In this document: positions 9,812 through 19,476 of the stretch, piece after piece
Layout of the letters: the number at the start of each line of letters is the position of its first letter
Numbering within the stretch: the stretch's first letter is position 1
Assembly: GCA_963759155.1 (NCBI GenBank)
Contig: CAVWXX010000001.1
Coordinates: 310,001-374,000 of the forward strand
Direction of reading: 5' to 3'
Source: SZUA-36 sp963759155
GTDB lineage: Bacteria; Pseudomonadota; Gammaproteobacteria; Xanthomonadales; SZUA-36
Length of the DNA stretch: 64,000 nucleotides
The notes under the pieces: generated by a model
Databases searched by the model: none
What the model saw: only the letters and a program-made list of their open reading frames with translations
Told to the model about the DNA's origin: nothing
Translations under genes and position numbers: made by a program

Positions 9812-11545
9812 TCAATCTTTTTGGCCCTCAAGCTGCTTTTTCAGCGCCTGTCGACGTTGCTGCAATGACCTGTAATTTTCCGGTTGCAACATAACGTTGG
9901 TAATCCGGGATAGTAAAATCTCTACCCAGCTCAATCGGATGCGATTTGTCGCATCAATAAACTCCTGAAGCTGCGTTTCTTCCTCTCCCGGCAAATGCCA
10001 GACAGCCAATTTCTCCAAATGTGGTAAGGCCCTGTGCCCGTGCCATAACTCAATAAGCTGCGCGGTTGTGATATTAGGGCGCTGAGTACAGAAATCAACA
10101 AGTTCTCTGAAGATTTCTACACCCTGTATTTCCGCATCGCTCGGGTCACTCAGTTCATCCATGCTTTCAAGCGCTTCAGCCAGGGCAGGATTTTGCACCA
10201 GGTGGGCCATGGCGACACGCATTGGAGTACGTGTTTGTATTGGCTTTCCCCGGTCGCTGGTCGTTTGAGATGCGGTTGCAGGACCTTGTTTATAACGGTT
10301 TAACTTGTGAAATGACCTCGATTCCAACTGGTCTATCATCATGTCCCGAAAGCCCCCGCCGGGAAGTGCTTCGATGTAGGGCTGCGCCTGCTCGACAAAT
10401 TTCGCACGCCCGTCGAGGCTGCCCAGGTCGATTCCAGAGGTGAAATGATCAAAGAAAAATTCTGACAAGGTGCTGGCATCTTCGATTTGCTGTGCAAATA
10501 CAGCCTCACCATGCTTACGCACCATGCTGTCCGGGTCTTCACCATCCGGCAGGAACAGAAACTTGGCCTGCAAACCATCCCGCAACTTGGGCAAAGTAGC
10601 TTCCAATGCACGCCAGGCGGCTTTACGGCCGGCCTGGTCGCCGTCAAAGCAAAAAACGATGGTATCAGCGGAACGGAACAACAACTCTACCTGCAAGGAG
10701 GTTGTTGCCGTACCGGATGTCGCCACCACGTTTTTGAAGCCAAACTGCGCCAGCGCGACAACATCCATGTAGCCTTCCACCACGATGATCTGGTCAAGGC
10801 GACCGGAGCGCTGACGTGCCAGGTAAAGACCATAAAGCTCTTTGCTCTTGTGATATAAATCGGTTTCGGGTGAATTCAGGTACTTGGGGCCATCATCGGA
10901 TAAGGCACGCCCACCAAATGCAATCACACGTCCCCGCCGGTCGTGGATGGGGAACATGATGCGGTTGCGAAACTTGTCATACTGGCCGCTACTGCCTTCA
11001 CTGAGCATCCCGGCCTGCTTCAACATATTCAGCCGGTGACCATCGGTGCCCAGGCGGTTGGTCAGTTCGTGCCAACCGGCGGGAGCGAAACCAATATCAA
11101 AATCGCGACAGATTTCACCGGACAGGCCACGGCTTTTCAGGTAGGCAACCGCTTCGGGGTGTTTTCGCAACTGCTCGACATAAAACTTTGAGCAGCTGTC
11201 CAGAATGTCATACAAACCGATATCAGGTCTTGGTTGCTGTCTGCCGGTCGTCGGCACTTCGAGACCGGCAGCACGGGCCAGTTCATCTACAGCATCGCGA
11301 AACTCCAGCCCTTCATACTGCATCAAAAAACCGATCACCGAGCCATGGGCGCCACAACCGAAACAGTGATAAAACTGCTTTTTGGGGCTGACGGTAAAAG
11401 ACGGGGTTTTTTCGTCATGGAAAGGACAACATGCCTGGAATTCACTGCCACTTCTTTTCAGCGGAACGCGACGCTCTATCAATTCGACGATATCGCTGCG
11501 TGCCAGTAATTCTTCGATGAACGAATCAGGAATAGGACCACTCAT
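9812..11545 (-). CDS. dnaG: DNA primase DnaG
   Basis: A 577-residue primase that makes RNA primers at replication forks. The N-terminal zinc-binding domain has CCPFH (about residue 40) and CFGCGAHG (about 61). The RNA polymerase core contains RIMFPIHDRRGRVIAFGGR and the Toprim motifs IIVVEGYMD and VFCFDGDQAG. The C-terminal helicase-binding domain follows. It sits between yqeY and rpoD in the conserved order. Confidence 0.98.
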   Translation of the reverse strand: MSGPIPDSFIEELLARSDIVELIERRVPLKRSGSEFQACCPFHDEKTPSFTVSPKKQFYHCFGCGAHGSVIGFLMQYEGLEFRDAVDELARAAGLEVPTTGRQQPRPDIGLYDILDSCSKFYVEQLRKHPEAVAYLKSRGLSGEICRDFDIGFAPAGWHELTNRLGTDGHRLNMLKQAGMLSEGSSGQYDKFRNRIMFPIHDRRGRVIAFGGRALSDDGPKYLNSPETDLYHKSKELYGLYLARQRSGRLDQIIVVEGYMDVVALAQFGFKNVVATSGTATTSLQVELLFRSADTIVFCFDGDQAGRKAAWRALEATLPKLRDGLQAKFLFLPDGEDPDSMVRKHGEAVFAQQIEDASTLSEFFFDHFTSGIDLGSLDGRAKFVEQAQPYIEALPGGGFRDMMIDQLESRSFHKLNRYKQGPATASQTTSDRGKPIQTRTPMRVAMAHLVQNPALAEALESMDELSDPSDAEIQGVEIFRELVDFCTQRPNITTAQLIELWHGHRALPHLEKLAVWHLPGEEETQLQEFIDATNRIRLSWVEILLSRITNVMLQPENYRSLQQRRQALKKQLEGQKD

Positions 11546-11635
11546 GAGATGTTCCTCATGACGTTCTGCTCAGTGGGTATATTGCCCTTTGGGGTATTTG
11601 GAAACGAGTTATCAGGCCGGCGGCCGCTGGCATGC

Positions 11636-12097
11636 TCAGGCGCCGAGTTGTGCTTTAACTGCGCTGCTGACAGCCTTCATATCGGCGCGGCCTTGCACTT
11701 GCTCCCGGAGTTTGTTCATGACCGTACCCATGTCGCGAATACTGCTGGCACCGGTATCGGCGACAGCCTGCTTGATCAGGGTGGCCAGCTCATCATCACT
11801 GAGTGCTTCAGGGAGATAGACAGAAATCAGCTCGAGTTCAAACTGTTCCTGTGCGGCGAGATCATCCCGGCCCGCAGCAGTGTACTGCTCGAGGGAATCT
11901 CTGCGCTGTTTGACCATTTTATCCAGCACAGCCAATATGGCCTGGTCATCCATCTCAATACGCTTGTCGACTTCGACCTGCTTGATGGCAGCCGTGATCA
12001 ATCGCAATGCAGTCAGGCGCTTTTGATCGCGCGCACGCATCGCAGATTTCACATCTTCCTGAATTTGATCTTTTAATGTATTCAACGGCATCGTCAT
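11636..12097 (-). CDS. GatB/YqeY domain protein
   Basis: A 153-residue protein of the YqeY family, homologous to the tRNA-binding tail of the amidotransferase subunit GatB. Characteristic segments: LKDQIQEDVKSAMRARDQKRLTALRLI at the start, QFELELISVYLPEALSDDEL in the middle and DMGTVMNKLREQVQGRADMKAVS near the end. It is commonly placed between rpsU and dnaG in Gammaproteobacteria. Its molecular role is not settled. Confidence 0.95.
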   Translation of the reverse strand: MTMPLNTLKDQIQEDVKSAMRARDQKRLTALRLITAAIKQVEVDKRIEMDDQAILAVLDKMVKQRRDSLEQYTAAGRDDLAAQEQFELELISVYLPEALSDDELATLIKQAVADTGASSIRDMGTVMNKLREQVQGRADMKAVSSAVKAQLGA

Positions 12098-12196
12098 GAT
12101 GAAACTACAGCAGGGAAAAGTGGTTTTCCGGCTACTGGTATTTTAGATCAACCACCCGAAACGTGCGCTCCGGGGCCGGACAAAAACACTAAAAAA

Positions 12197-12412
12197 TCAA
12201 TACATTCTGGTGCGACGGACGTTGTCCCGAGCCAGACGACGCAGATCACGTTTTACTGCTGCTGCAGACTTACGCTTGCGTTCCTGTGTTGGTTTTTCAT
12301 AGAACTCACGGCGACGTGTTTCGGCCAGTACACCTGCTTTCTCACACGAACGCTTAAATCGACGTAGTGCATATTCAAAAGGCTCGTTTTCGCGAACTTT
12401 TACGCTTGGCAT
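12197..12412 (-). CDS. rpsU: Ribosomal protein bS21
   Basis: A 71-residue basic small-subunit protein, full length. It has the bS21 sequence MPSVKVRENEPFEYALRRFK, a CEKAG turn and an arginine/lysine-rich tail ending VRRTRMY. It is the first gene of the rpsU-yqeY-dnaG-rpoD operon. A GGAG sits about 8 bases before the ATG, and a small hairpin (GCCCA GTT TGGGC, about 12437-12449) lies in the leader. Confidence 0.98.
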   Translation of the reverse strand: MPSVKVRENEPFEYALRRFKRSCEKAGVLAETRRREFYEKPTQERKRKSAAAVKRDLRRLARDNVRRTRMY

Positions 12413-12495
12413 TGTTACTCCGGTATCTTAGTTATGCCCAAACTGGGCGTAGCCAGATATTTTAACCTTTATTTAGCAAGTCTTGCAAAGAAAAA

Positions 12496-14119
12496 TCAAA
12501 CTAAACTTGCAATCGCTACCGCGCCACCCCTGCGAGGGTCACCCGCGGCACGGAATTCCCCATTGGCAAGACGCTCGACCGCATGCACACCGCCAAAGAA
12601 AAGATTGATGCCTGGCCATTGTTCCACACCGGGCCATTCGGCCTCCAGGGCATCCAGTGCTGCACCGGAAAAACCTGGCTCCACATTCAGGTGGCCGCGC
12701 TCAAGGTGTAAGCGCGGTGCTTTTACCGCATCCTCCAGACTCATATCAAACTGCAGCATATTGGTCAGCACCTGCAATATCGCACTGCGGATACGGTTGG
12801 AACCACCGGAGCCCAGCGCGACCTGCGCGCCATCAGGCAAACGGGCGATGGCCGGTGTCATCATGGACGCCAGCCGCACGCCGGGGGGCATACGGTGGAA
12901 CCCACTTGGGTTCAGGTCTTCTTCACCCATCATGTTATTCAGCATAATTCCGCTGCCGGGTAATACATAGGATGAGCCCTCGCCATTCGACAGGGTCAGG
13001 CTGGCGAGATTACCTTCAGCATCCGCCACGCTGATATGGGTGGTGCCACGCGAGGCAAGCGCGCCGGTCTGCAAGGTTTTTCGCCAATCCGAAAGACTTT
13101 CCTGCGACAGAATCCTCGCGGCAGTCTCATCATCCAGGCCGGATTCCAAACCATGACTTTTACGCACCAGGCTCGCAGCCTGCATCACGCGGCCCAATGC
13201 AAGCGCATGCAGGGCGCCACCCCGGTCCTTTTCGCCCCGACGGGGCGTTATTGAGCAGGGACAAGGCAAATACCGTCAGGCAACCACCGGGGGAAGGCGG
13301 ACTGTTAACACTGATAATGGCGCCATGAGATTCAACCGTTATGGGTTTGCGCATGATGACCTCATACGATTTGAGATCGGCCGCGGTGATTAAACCGCCC
13401 CGTTGTTCACAGTCCCGCACCAGTTGCGCGGCAGGTTCACCCTCATAAAACCAACGCTCGCCGTGACTGGCCAGTGCCTCAAACGTATCCGCCAGGTCGG
13501 GGTTATAGATAAACTCACCAATTTCAGCCAAACGACCGGGAGCAAACATCGGGGTGGCAAAGGCCTTCGCCTCGGGCGTGGCTTCAATGATGGCTTTGAG
13601 AACCTCGTTGATATACTTCTGCAGCTTGTTGATTCGCACACCTTCACGGGCCAGGTAAACAGCGGGCTCTATAATTTTAGCCAGCGGCAAACGGCAGTGT
13701 GCCTTATGCACGGCAAACAGCCCTGCAACCACGCCCGGTACCGCGATCGAACCCATTCCTATATGGAACTCCTGGGTTGTCGTACCAAAATCTGCATCAA
13801 TTGGATAAAAGTCGAGTTCGCCCGGGGTATTTGAACCCGTGGTTGCTGAAGGTGTCTGGGTGAAGAAATCAAAGACCCGTGCCTCACCCGCTGCTGTTTG
13901 CGACAGCAGAAACCCACCGCCGCCGAGGCTGGCCAGCATCGGTTCACATACGCACGCTGCACACATCGCGCCCAACGCAGCATCAAATGCATTACCGCCT
14001 TCTTCCAGCAAAATCCTGGCTGCTTTCGAGGTTTCTTTATGCCCCGATGCTGCAACCCCAAGGGGTTTTGTCAACGCCCGACTCCGATTAATAAACAGTG
14101 CACTATGGTAACTCAGCAC
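12496..14119 (-). pseudogene. ggt: Gamma-glutamyltransferase, one frame break
   Basis: A gamma-glutamyltranspeptidase of about 540 residues (Ntn-hydrolase), which splits the gamma-glutamyl bond of glutathione and cleaves itself into two subunits. The large-subunit region has GVAASGHKETSKAARILLEEGGNAFDAALGA; the small subunit starts at the catalytic Thr in GTTHISVADAEGN and has GSGGSNRIRSAILQV. The frame changes around 13200-13240, in a region with the runs CCCCG, GGGGC, AAAA and CCGGGG; the total length is 3n+1, which fits one added base. I see no signal peptide, although many relatives are periplasmic. It lies between rpsU and tsaD, which are direct neighbours in many Gammaproteobacteria. 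The start codon is uncertain. Confidence 0.85.
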
Positions 14120-14242
14120 CTGGTGCTATTAATGGTTTTATTGATCAAAAACAGAATTAAAACATTTAGCCAGCCTTGTGCATAAAGCAGTTTGGACCCA
14201 CATGATTTACAATCCCTCAACCCGATTCTAAAGTGAAACCTC

Positions 14243-15271
14243 ATGATCGTACTTGGCATCGAAACATCCTGTGACGAAACCGGCGTAGCGCTGTATGACT
14301 CAGACGCCGGTCTGCGGGCGCATGCATTGTTCAGCCAGGTGGATATCCACGCGGAATACGGTGGGGTCGTACCGGAAATTGCTTCACGTGATCATGTTCG
14401 CAAATTGCTGCCGCTGATTAACCAATGCCTGAGAAAAGCAGGATTGACACGCGATGATATCGACGCGGTTGCCTATACCGCGGGACCCGGGCTGATTGGC
14501 GCATTACTGGTCGGTACCGCAACCGGGCGCAGCATCGGCATGGCCCTTGGCGTACCCGCGCTGGCGGTAAATCACATGGAAGGTCACCTTTTGGCGCCGA
14601 TGCTGGAAGATGAACATCCCGACGTGCCATTTGTAGCGCTGCTGGTATCAGGTGGTCACTCCATGCTGGTGGAAGTACGGGCCATCGGTGAATACAAGAT
14701 CCTGGGTGAGACACTGGACGATTCAGCTGGCGAGGCCTTTGATAAAACCGCCAAGTTACTGGGCCTGGGTTATCCCGGTGGTCCGGCGCTCGCGAAGCTG
14801 GCCGAGCATGGCAATGCAGACCGCTTCAGGTTTCCGCGCCCGATGACCGACCGTCCCGGGCTGGATTTCAGTTTTAGCGGCCTGAAGACCCATACCCGTA
14901 ATTTGTGGCTAAAAGGGGAAAAAGACGATGAAACCCGGGCTGACATTGCTGCGGGTTTTCAGCAGGCCGTGGTCGATACCCTGATGATCAAGTGCCGCCG
15001 CGCCATGCAGCAAACCCGCGCCCAACAACTGGTGATTGCCGGCGGGGTGGGCGCCAATCTTTCACTTCGGCAAACACTACAGCAGGCGGGCAAAAAGTAT
15101 GGCTGGAAGGTTTCCTACCCGCGTCTCGAGTTTTGCACCGATAACGGCGCCATGATCGCCTTCGCCGGCTGCCAGCGCCTGATGGCGGGTGAGCAGACCG
15201 GACCGGTTTTGAAAGCTTATGCGCGCTGGTCACTGGACCAGTTGCCCCCATTGGGAACCACGGGTTCCTGA
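14243..15271 (+). CDS. tsaD: tRNA N6-threonylcarbamoyladenosine transferase TsaD
   Basis: A 342-residue member of the Kae1/TsaD/YgjD family, which transfers the threonylcarbamoyl group to A37 of ANN-decoding tRNAs. Typical motifs: MIVLGIETSCDETG at the start, metal-binding HMEGH (about 112), LVSGGHS, GEAFDKTAKLLGLGYPGGP and IAGGVGAN. The length equals the E. coli enzyme closely. It is transcribed away from rpsU and heads tsaD-folB-folK. TsaC, which supplies the intermediate, is in the same window at 34.6 kb. Confidence 0.98.
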   Translation: MIVLGIETSCDETGVALYDSDAGLRAHALFSQVDIHAEYGGVVPEIASRDHVRKLLPLINQCLRKAGLTRDDIDAVAYTAGPGLIGALLVGTATGRSIGMALGVPALAVNHMEGHLLAPMLEDEHPDVPFVALLVSGGHSMLVEVRAIGEYKILGETLDDSAGEAFDKTAKLLGLGYPGGPALAKLAEHGNADRFRFPRPMTDRPGLDFSFSGLKTHTRNLWLKGEKDDETRADIAAGFQQAVVDTLMIKCRRAMQQTRAQQLVIAGGVGANLSLRQTLQQAGKKYGWKVSYPRLEFCTDNGAMIAFAGCQRLMAGEQTGPVLKAYARWSLDQLPPLGTTGS

Positions 15272-15294
15272 ATCAATTTGGAGAACACACCGGC

Positions 15295-15654
15295 ATGACC
15301 ATGGACCGTGTATTTATCGAGGATTTACGTATCCAGACCGTGATCGGTATCTACGACTGGGAGCGCGAGATCACCCAGACCATCAGCATCGACCTGCAAA
15401 TGGCTTTCGATATCAGCCGTGCGGCTGAAAGTGACGATATCGTAGACACGCTGGACTACAAGTCCGTGTCAAAACGTCTCATTCAGTTTGTCGAGGCCAG
15501 CGAGTTCCAGTTAGTCGAAGCGCTCGCAGATCATTGCGCCCGCATCGTACTCGATGAATTTCCGGTGAACTGGCTGCGTCTCAAACTGAGCAAGCCGGGT
15601 GCGGTGCGTGGCTCGAGTGCAGTGGGCGTCATTATTGAACGCGGAACAGCATAG
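15295..15654 (+). CDS. folB: Dihydroneopterin aldolase
   Basis: A 119-residue folate-pathway enzyme converting 7,8-dihydroneopterin to 6-hydroxymethyl-7,8-dihydropterin and glycolaldehyde. Family marks: MDRVFIEDLRIQTVIGIYDWERE, LDYKSVSK, QLVEALADHCARIVL and KPGAVRGSSAVGVIIER. A GGAGA lies about 10 bases before ATG 15295. It is 24 bases after tsaD and 31 before folK, whose product acts on the next intermediate. Confidence 0.97.
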   Translation: MTMDRVFIEDLRIQTVIGIYDWEREITQTISIDLQMAFDISRAAESDDIVDTLDYKSVSKRLIQFVEASEFQLVEALADHCARIVLDEFPVNWLRLKLSKPGAVRGSSAVGVIIERGTA

Positions 15655-15685
15655 TGCCTGTTAAAACTGACAAGGAACACACCTG

Positions 15686-16171
15686 ATGAGCATCGCCTGG
15701 CTGGGTCTGGGTTCCAACGTAAACGCCGACACGCACATCCGTGCAGGCATCCGCGAACTCGAAAAGGACTTTGAAAACGTCACCCTTTCGCCGGTCTATA
15801 CCAGCACAGCCGTTGGTTTTGAAGGCGATGACTTCATCAACCTGGTCGCAAGGGTAGAAACCGACATGCACCCGCTGGACCTGCGCGATTACCTGCGTCA
15901 GCTGGAAGACCGTTTTGGCCGCAAACGTGATGTTGCCAAATTTTCCGATCGTTCGCTGGATATCGACATTCTGCTGTATGACGACCTGGTGCTGCTGTCC
16001 CCGGTCCTGGAAATACCACGCGCCGAGATCCTGAAATTCTCGCACGTACTCAAACCCCTGGCCGATCTCGAGCCCGGGCTAATTCACCCCACCGAACTAA
16101 GGTCTATGTCAGACATCTGGAAAACGTCCGGAATGGACGACAGTTGTTTGCGTTTGTTAGAAGACTTCTAA
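15686..16171 (+). CDS. folK: 2-amino-4-hydroxy-6-hydroxymethyldihydropteridine pyrophosphokinase
   Basis: A 161-residue enzyme that transfers pyrophosphate from ATP to hydroxymethyl-dihydropterin. Recognised by AWLGLGSNVNAD at the start, the SPVYTSTAVG segment, DDFINLVARVET, RFGRKRDVAKFSDRSLDIDILLYDD with its metal-binding aspartates, and EIPRAEILKFSHVLKPLADLEP. The length is typical. It directly follows folB. Confidence 0.97.
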   Translation: MSIAWLGLGSNVNADTHIRAGIRELEKDFENVTLSPVYTSTAVGFEGDDFINLVARVETDMHPLDLRDYLRQLEDRFGRKRDVAKFSDRSLDIDILLYDDLVLLSPVLEIPRAEILKFSHVLKPLADLEPGLIHPTELRSMSDIWKTSGMDDSCLRLLEDF

Positions 16172-16196
16172 AAAGCGCCAGCTACAAGCAACGTCA

Positions 16197-16214
16197 TCCC
16201 CACGAAAACGGGGA
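16197..16214. repeat. REP-like palindrome
   Basis: TCCCC, spacer ACGAAAAC, GGGGA forms a small hairpin in the gap between the convergent folK and pteridine reductase genes, in the context GTCATCCCC...GGGGACCCC. It resembles the GTCAT(C/T)CCCGC intergenic palindromes scattered in many proteobacterial genomes; a related one is at 45737. Being between convergent genes, it may also help end transcription. Confidence 0.5.
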
Positions 16215-16233
16215 CCCCCATCAAAACAGCAAA

Positions 16234-16254
16234 CACAAAACACAAAACACAAAA
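16234..16254. repeat. Short tandem repeat (CACAAAA)x3
   Basis: Three exact 7-base units CACAAAA, preceded and followed by partial units. A simple sequence repeat in the intergenic gap; no function seen. Confidence 0.7.
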
Positions 16255-16262
16255 CAGCGAGT

Positions 16263-16994
16263 TTAAATATTCAAACTCCGCCCGCCGTCCACTGCCAACA
16301 CCTGGCCGGTGACATAGGGTGCATCCAACCCAAGGTAGACCACTGCCGAGGCAATGTCTTCGGGACTGCCGGCACGACCCATAACGGTTTTACTTAAAAT
16401 GACCTGCTGGGTCGCCGAATTACTTTCCTGCTCGGGCCACAGAATTGCACCGGGCGCGACACCGTTTACACGTATTTGCGGGCCGAGTTCCTTGGACAGG
16501 GCGAGGGTCATCATCTGCAGGCCGGCCTTGGCCATGCAATAGACCGCGTGCCCGGGCATCGGCTTCACTGCATGCACATCCAGCAGATTAACCACGCTGC
16601 CAGCCGCAGTGACCAGTTCCGGCAAGAGGGCCTGTACCATGAAATACGGGCCACGCAGGTTGCTGTTCATCAGGTCATCCCACTGCTTAAGGCTCGTTTC
16701 CCCGACCGTTGTCGGGAAAAACTGGGAAGCGTTGTTAACCAGTAAATCCAATTGGCCGCTATGTGCCTTAACACGACCTGCAAGCCGGTCAATCTCTTCC
16801 ATGTTGCCCAGGTCCGCCTGCACGGGGAAGGCGCTGTCGGGGCGCAGGGCGTTCAGCCTGTTAGCCAGTTCATCAACGGCCCCGCTACTGCTGTGGTAAT
16901 GCAAAAACACGGTGAAACCACGCGTATGCAAAGTTTCCGCGATACAGGCACCAATCCGCCGGGCAGCCCCGGTAATCAGTGCAACTCTGGACAT
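16263..16994 (-). CDS. Pteridine reductase (short-chain dehydrogenase, FolM-like)
   Basis: A 243-residue NADPH-type short-chain dehydrogenase. It has the FolM/PTR1-type Rossmann turn VALITGAARRIG (an Arg where most of the family have Gly), LVNNASQFFPT, catalytic YCMAK (Tyr-x3-Lys near residue 155) and the C-terminal VTGQVLAVDGGRSL. Such enzymes reduce dihydromonapterin or dihydrobiopterin/folate. It converges on folB-folK, which supports a pterin role. I prefer ATG 16994, which puts VALITG at the usual distance from the start; GTG 17009 would add five residues. Confidence 0.88.
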   Translation of the reverse strand: MSRVALITGAARRIGACIAETLHTRGFTVFLHYHSSSGAVDELANRLNALRPDSAFPVQADLGNMEEIDRLAGRVKAHSGQLDLLVNNASQFFPTTVGETSLKQWDDLMNSNLRGPYFMVQALLPELVTAAGSVVNLLDVHAVKPMPGHAVYCMAKAGLQMMTLALSKELGPQIRVNGVAPGAILWPEQESNSATQQVILSKTVMGRAGSPEDIASAVVYLGLDAPYVTGQVLAVDGGRSLNI

Positions 16995-17024
16995 TGTTGA
17001 TTCACTCACTGAAACTACCCGCCT

Positions 17025-18221
17025 ATGTGCTCTGAAATATCAAAAGACATCCTGCCCGAACCGCCCGAAGAGCTCAAGCGTTTGAGTGCGGAACTCAGTG
17101 ATCGAATTCATAAAAAAATAGATCAGGAAGGACCAATTTCATTTTCCCAGTACATGGAAATGGCGCTTTACGAACCTGGTTTGGGTTACTACAGTGCCGG
17201 TTTGCAGAAGTTTGGCGAAGGTGGTGACTTTGTCACGGCGCCACAGCTCGGCAATGTATTTGCACGCTGCCTCGCAAAGCAGGTCGAACAGGTCGCCGCC
17301 GGACTCGATCAATATGACATCGTTGAAGCCGGTGCCGGTAGCGGCATACTGGCTGCAGACCTGCTACTTGCCCTGGATGACACGCACCCACCGGCAGCTT
17401 ACCGGATACTCGAGCGCAGCGCGCACCTGCGCCAGGTCCAAAAAGAAACCCTGCAGCGCCTGGTACCCGCGTGGATGGACAGGATTACCTGGCTGGATGA
17501 ACCTCCCGAACAAGACTGGCAGGGTGTTTTTTTAGCCAATGAAGTGCTTGACGCCCTCACGGTAGAACGCTTTTGTGTGGGGACGGATGGTCCACAGCTA
17601 ATGCAGGTTGCAGCGGGACCTGCTGGCTTTGAATGGCGCAAAGGATCCTGCCCGGAAAAACTGAGAATACAAATTCAGGCGCTCCTGGACGGGCTGGACC
17701 ATGATCCTGCGCCAGGCTATTGCTCAGAAATCAATGCCAGTCTGCCGGATTGGTTACACGCGGTTACCACCGGCCTGCAAAAGGGCCTGGCCCTGTTTAT
17801 TGATTATGGTTATACGCGTCGTGACTATTACCTGCCGCAGCGCAGCGACGGCACGCTGATCTGCCATTACCAGCACCGTGCACATAACGACCCTTTCAAA
17901 TGGCCGGGCCTGACCGATATCAGTGCGTCAGTTGATTTTACCGCGCTGGCCGAATCTGCCGATCATTGCGGGTTGGAGGTGAATGGTTATACCACCCAGG
18001 CGATGTTTCTTATGGCCAGCGGTCTCGATGACGTGCTTGCCGGATTAGAGTCCCTGCCTGATAAGGAACGTATTGCAATGAATAGCCAGGTCCTGCGTCT
18101 GACGCTACCGGGTGAAATGGGTGAGCGATTCCAGGTCATGGCCTTGAGTCGTGGTCTGGATGAGGAAGTGAGCGAAGATCTGATTGGTTTTTCACTCACT
18201 GATCTCTGCCACCGCCTTTAG
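17025..18221 (+). CDS. SAM-dependent methyltransferase, NDUFAF7/MidA family
   Basis: A 398-residue class I methyltransferase of the COG1565 type. Seen: ISFSQYMEMALYEPGLGYYS and GGDFVTAPQLGNVFARC near the start, the SAM-binding IVEAGAGSGILAADLL (about residue 106), LANEVLDAL (about 170) and LFIDYGY (about 262). Mitochondrial NDUFAF7 methylates an arginine of complex I subunit NDUFS2; the bacterial target is not known to me. It is divergent from the pteridine reductase and convergent with cca. A NDUFA9-like gene lies two genes away. Confidence 0.88.
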   Translation: MCSEISKDILPEPPEELKRLSAELSDRIHKKIDQEGPISFSQYMEMALYEPGLGYYSAGLQKFGEGGDFVTAPQLGNVFARCLAKQVEQVAAGLDQYDIVEAGAGSGILAADLLLALDDTHPPAAYRILERSAHLRQVQKETLQRLVPAWMDRITWLDEPPEQDWQGVFLANEVLDALTVERFCVGTDGPQLMQVAAGPAGFEWRKGSCPEKLRIQIQALLDGLDHDPAPGYCSEINASLPDWLHAVTTGLQKGLALFIDYGYTRRDYYLPQRSDGTLICHYQHRAHNDPFKWPGLTDISASVDFTALAESADHCGLEVNGYTTQAMFLMASGLDDVLAGLESLPDKERIAMNSQVLRLTLPGEMGERFQVMALSRGLDEEVSEDLIGFSLTDLCHRL

Positions 18222-18237
18222 GCAAGCAGCAGATCAC

Positions 18238-19476
18238 TTACCCACCCGGCGAATTCAGGTTTGCAATCGCTTCAACGCGGGCCTGACGCAGACGCTCGCC
18301 GACCTCGGGACCACTGACACCTTTGAGGTCCAGGTCTCTTGCACGGATGTCCGAAGCTGTTTGAAAAACCCGCTTCAGATGTTCACCTTGCGGATAGGGA
18401 CGATCCTGTAAACCCTTGCGGCCACGGTAATCCGCCTCGCAGGCTGCCACAAAGTCCGGTAATAGCGCCGGTTGACGGAAGGCATCCAGTTTCTCCAGCA
18501 GACGCAGGGCAGTCAAAGGCCGTACTTCGAGCATACGGTGACACCTGAGGTGCAACAAACAGACTTTGCGCGCCAGGTCATGAACAGCATTTGGTACTTT
18601 AAATCGATGGCATACCGCATCGACAAGGGGTACACCAGCCACTTCGTGGCCCCGGTGCGATGGCAACTCCTCTGTGGGCGTAATCCCTTTACCCAGGTCA
18701 TGTAACAAAACCGCGAATACGATGTCAGCCTCTCCCTTACCCAGGTCGGCGGCAACATCCAGGGCCATCAGCAAATGTGTGCCCGTATCGATTTCAGGAT
18801 GATATTTTGCTGGCTGAGGAATACCAAACAGCCGGTTGACCTCGGGCAACAGCTCTTCCAGTGCACCGCAATCACGCAGCACCTCGACAAATGCCGATGG
18901 TGTATTGGTTTTCATCGCAAGTTCAATTTCCCGCCAGATACGCTCCGCGGCAAGGTGCTGAAGTTCACCCGACGCGGTGATATCGCGCATCAGCGTCAAT
19001 GTTGATTCGTGCACGCGAAACCCTAACGAGGCGAAGCGCGCTGCAAAACGCGCAACACGCAGCACCCGCAATGGATCTTCCACGAAAGCATCGGAAACAT
19101 GCCGCAAAACCCTTTGCTCAATATCTCGCTGGCCACCATAGGGATCAATCAGGTGGCCATCTTCATCGCGGGCGATCGCATTGATGGTCAGGTCGCGACG
19201 CTGAAGGTCTTCCTCCAGCGTGACACCAGGATGAAAATCCACTCTGAAGCCATGATAACCATGACCCTGCTTTTTCTCGGTGCGGGCCAGCGCATATTCC
19301 TCGCTATCATCCGGGTGCAGAAAAACCGGAAAGGAAGCGCCAACCTGCCTGAAGCCCTCATCCAGCATCTCGCGTGGTGTTCTGCCAACCACCACCCAAT
19401 CCCGTTCCGATGTCTGAAGCCCCAGCAGCGCATCCCGGACCGCACCACCAACCAGGTAGCATTTGCCGGTTTTCAA
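18238..19476 (-). CDS. cca: Multifunctional CCA-adding tRNA nucleotidyltransferase
   Basis: A 412-residue enzyme that builds or repairs the CCA end of tRNAs without a template. The N-terminal nucleotidyltransferase domain has CYLVGGAVRD, the metal-binding RDWVVVG (where others have DxD) and RRDLTINAIA. The next domain has DPLRVLRVARFAARF. A C-terminal HD phosphohydrolase domain is present (AVLLHDLGKG, about residue 255), so this is the long three-activity form of Gammaproteobacteria. The start overlaps the stop of the upstream gene by 4 bases (ATGA), implying coupled translation. Confidence 0.97.
   Translation of the reverse strand: MKTGKCYLVGGAVRDALLGLQTSERDWVVVGRTPREMLDEGFRQVGASFPVFLHPDDSEEYALARTEKKQGHGYHGFRVDFHPGVTLEEDLQRRDLTINAIARDEDGHLIDPYGGQRDIEQRVLRHVSDAFVEDPLRVLRVARFAARFASLGFRVHESTLTLMRDITASGELQHLAAERIWREIELAMKTNTPSAFVEVLRDCGALEELLPEVNRLFGIPQPAKYHPEIDTGTHLLMALDVAADLGKGEADIVFAVLLHDLGKGITPTEELPSHRGHEVAGVPLVDAVCHRFKVPNAVHDLARKVCLLHLRCHRMLEVRPLTALRLLEKLDAFRQPALLPDFVAACEADYRGRKGLQDRPYPQGEHLKRVFQTASDIRARDLDLKGVSGPEVGERLRQARVEAIANLNSPGG

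Noticed and set aside
12437..12449. GCCCA GTT TGGGC as terminator of the gamma-glutamyltransferase gene or rpsU attenuator
   Set aside because: It lies upstream of rpsU on the minus strand, not downstream of ggt, has only 5 bp and no T run.
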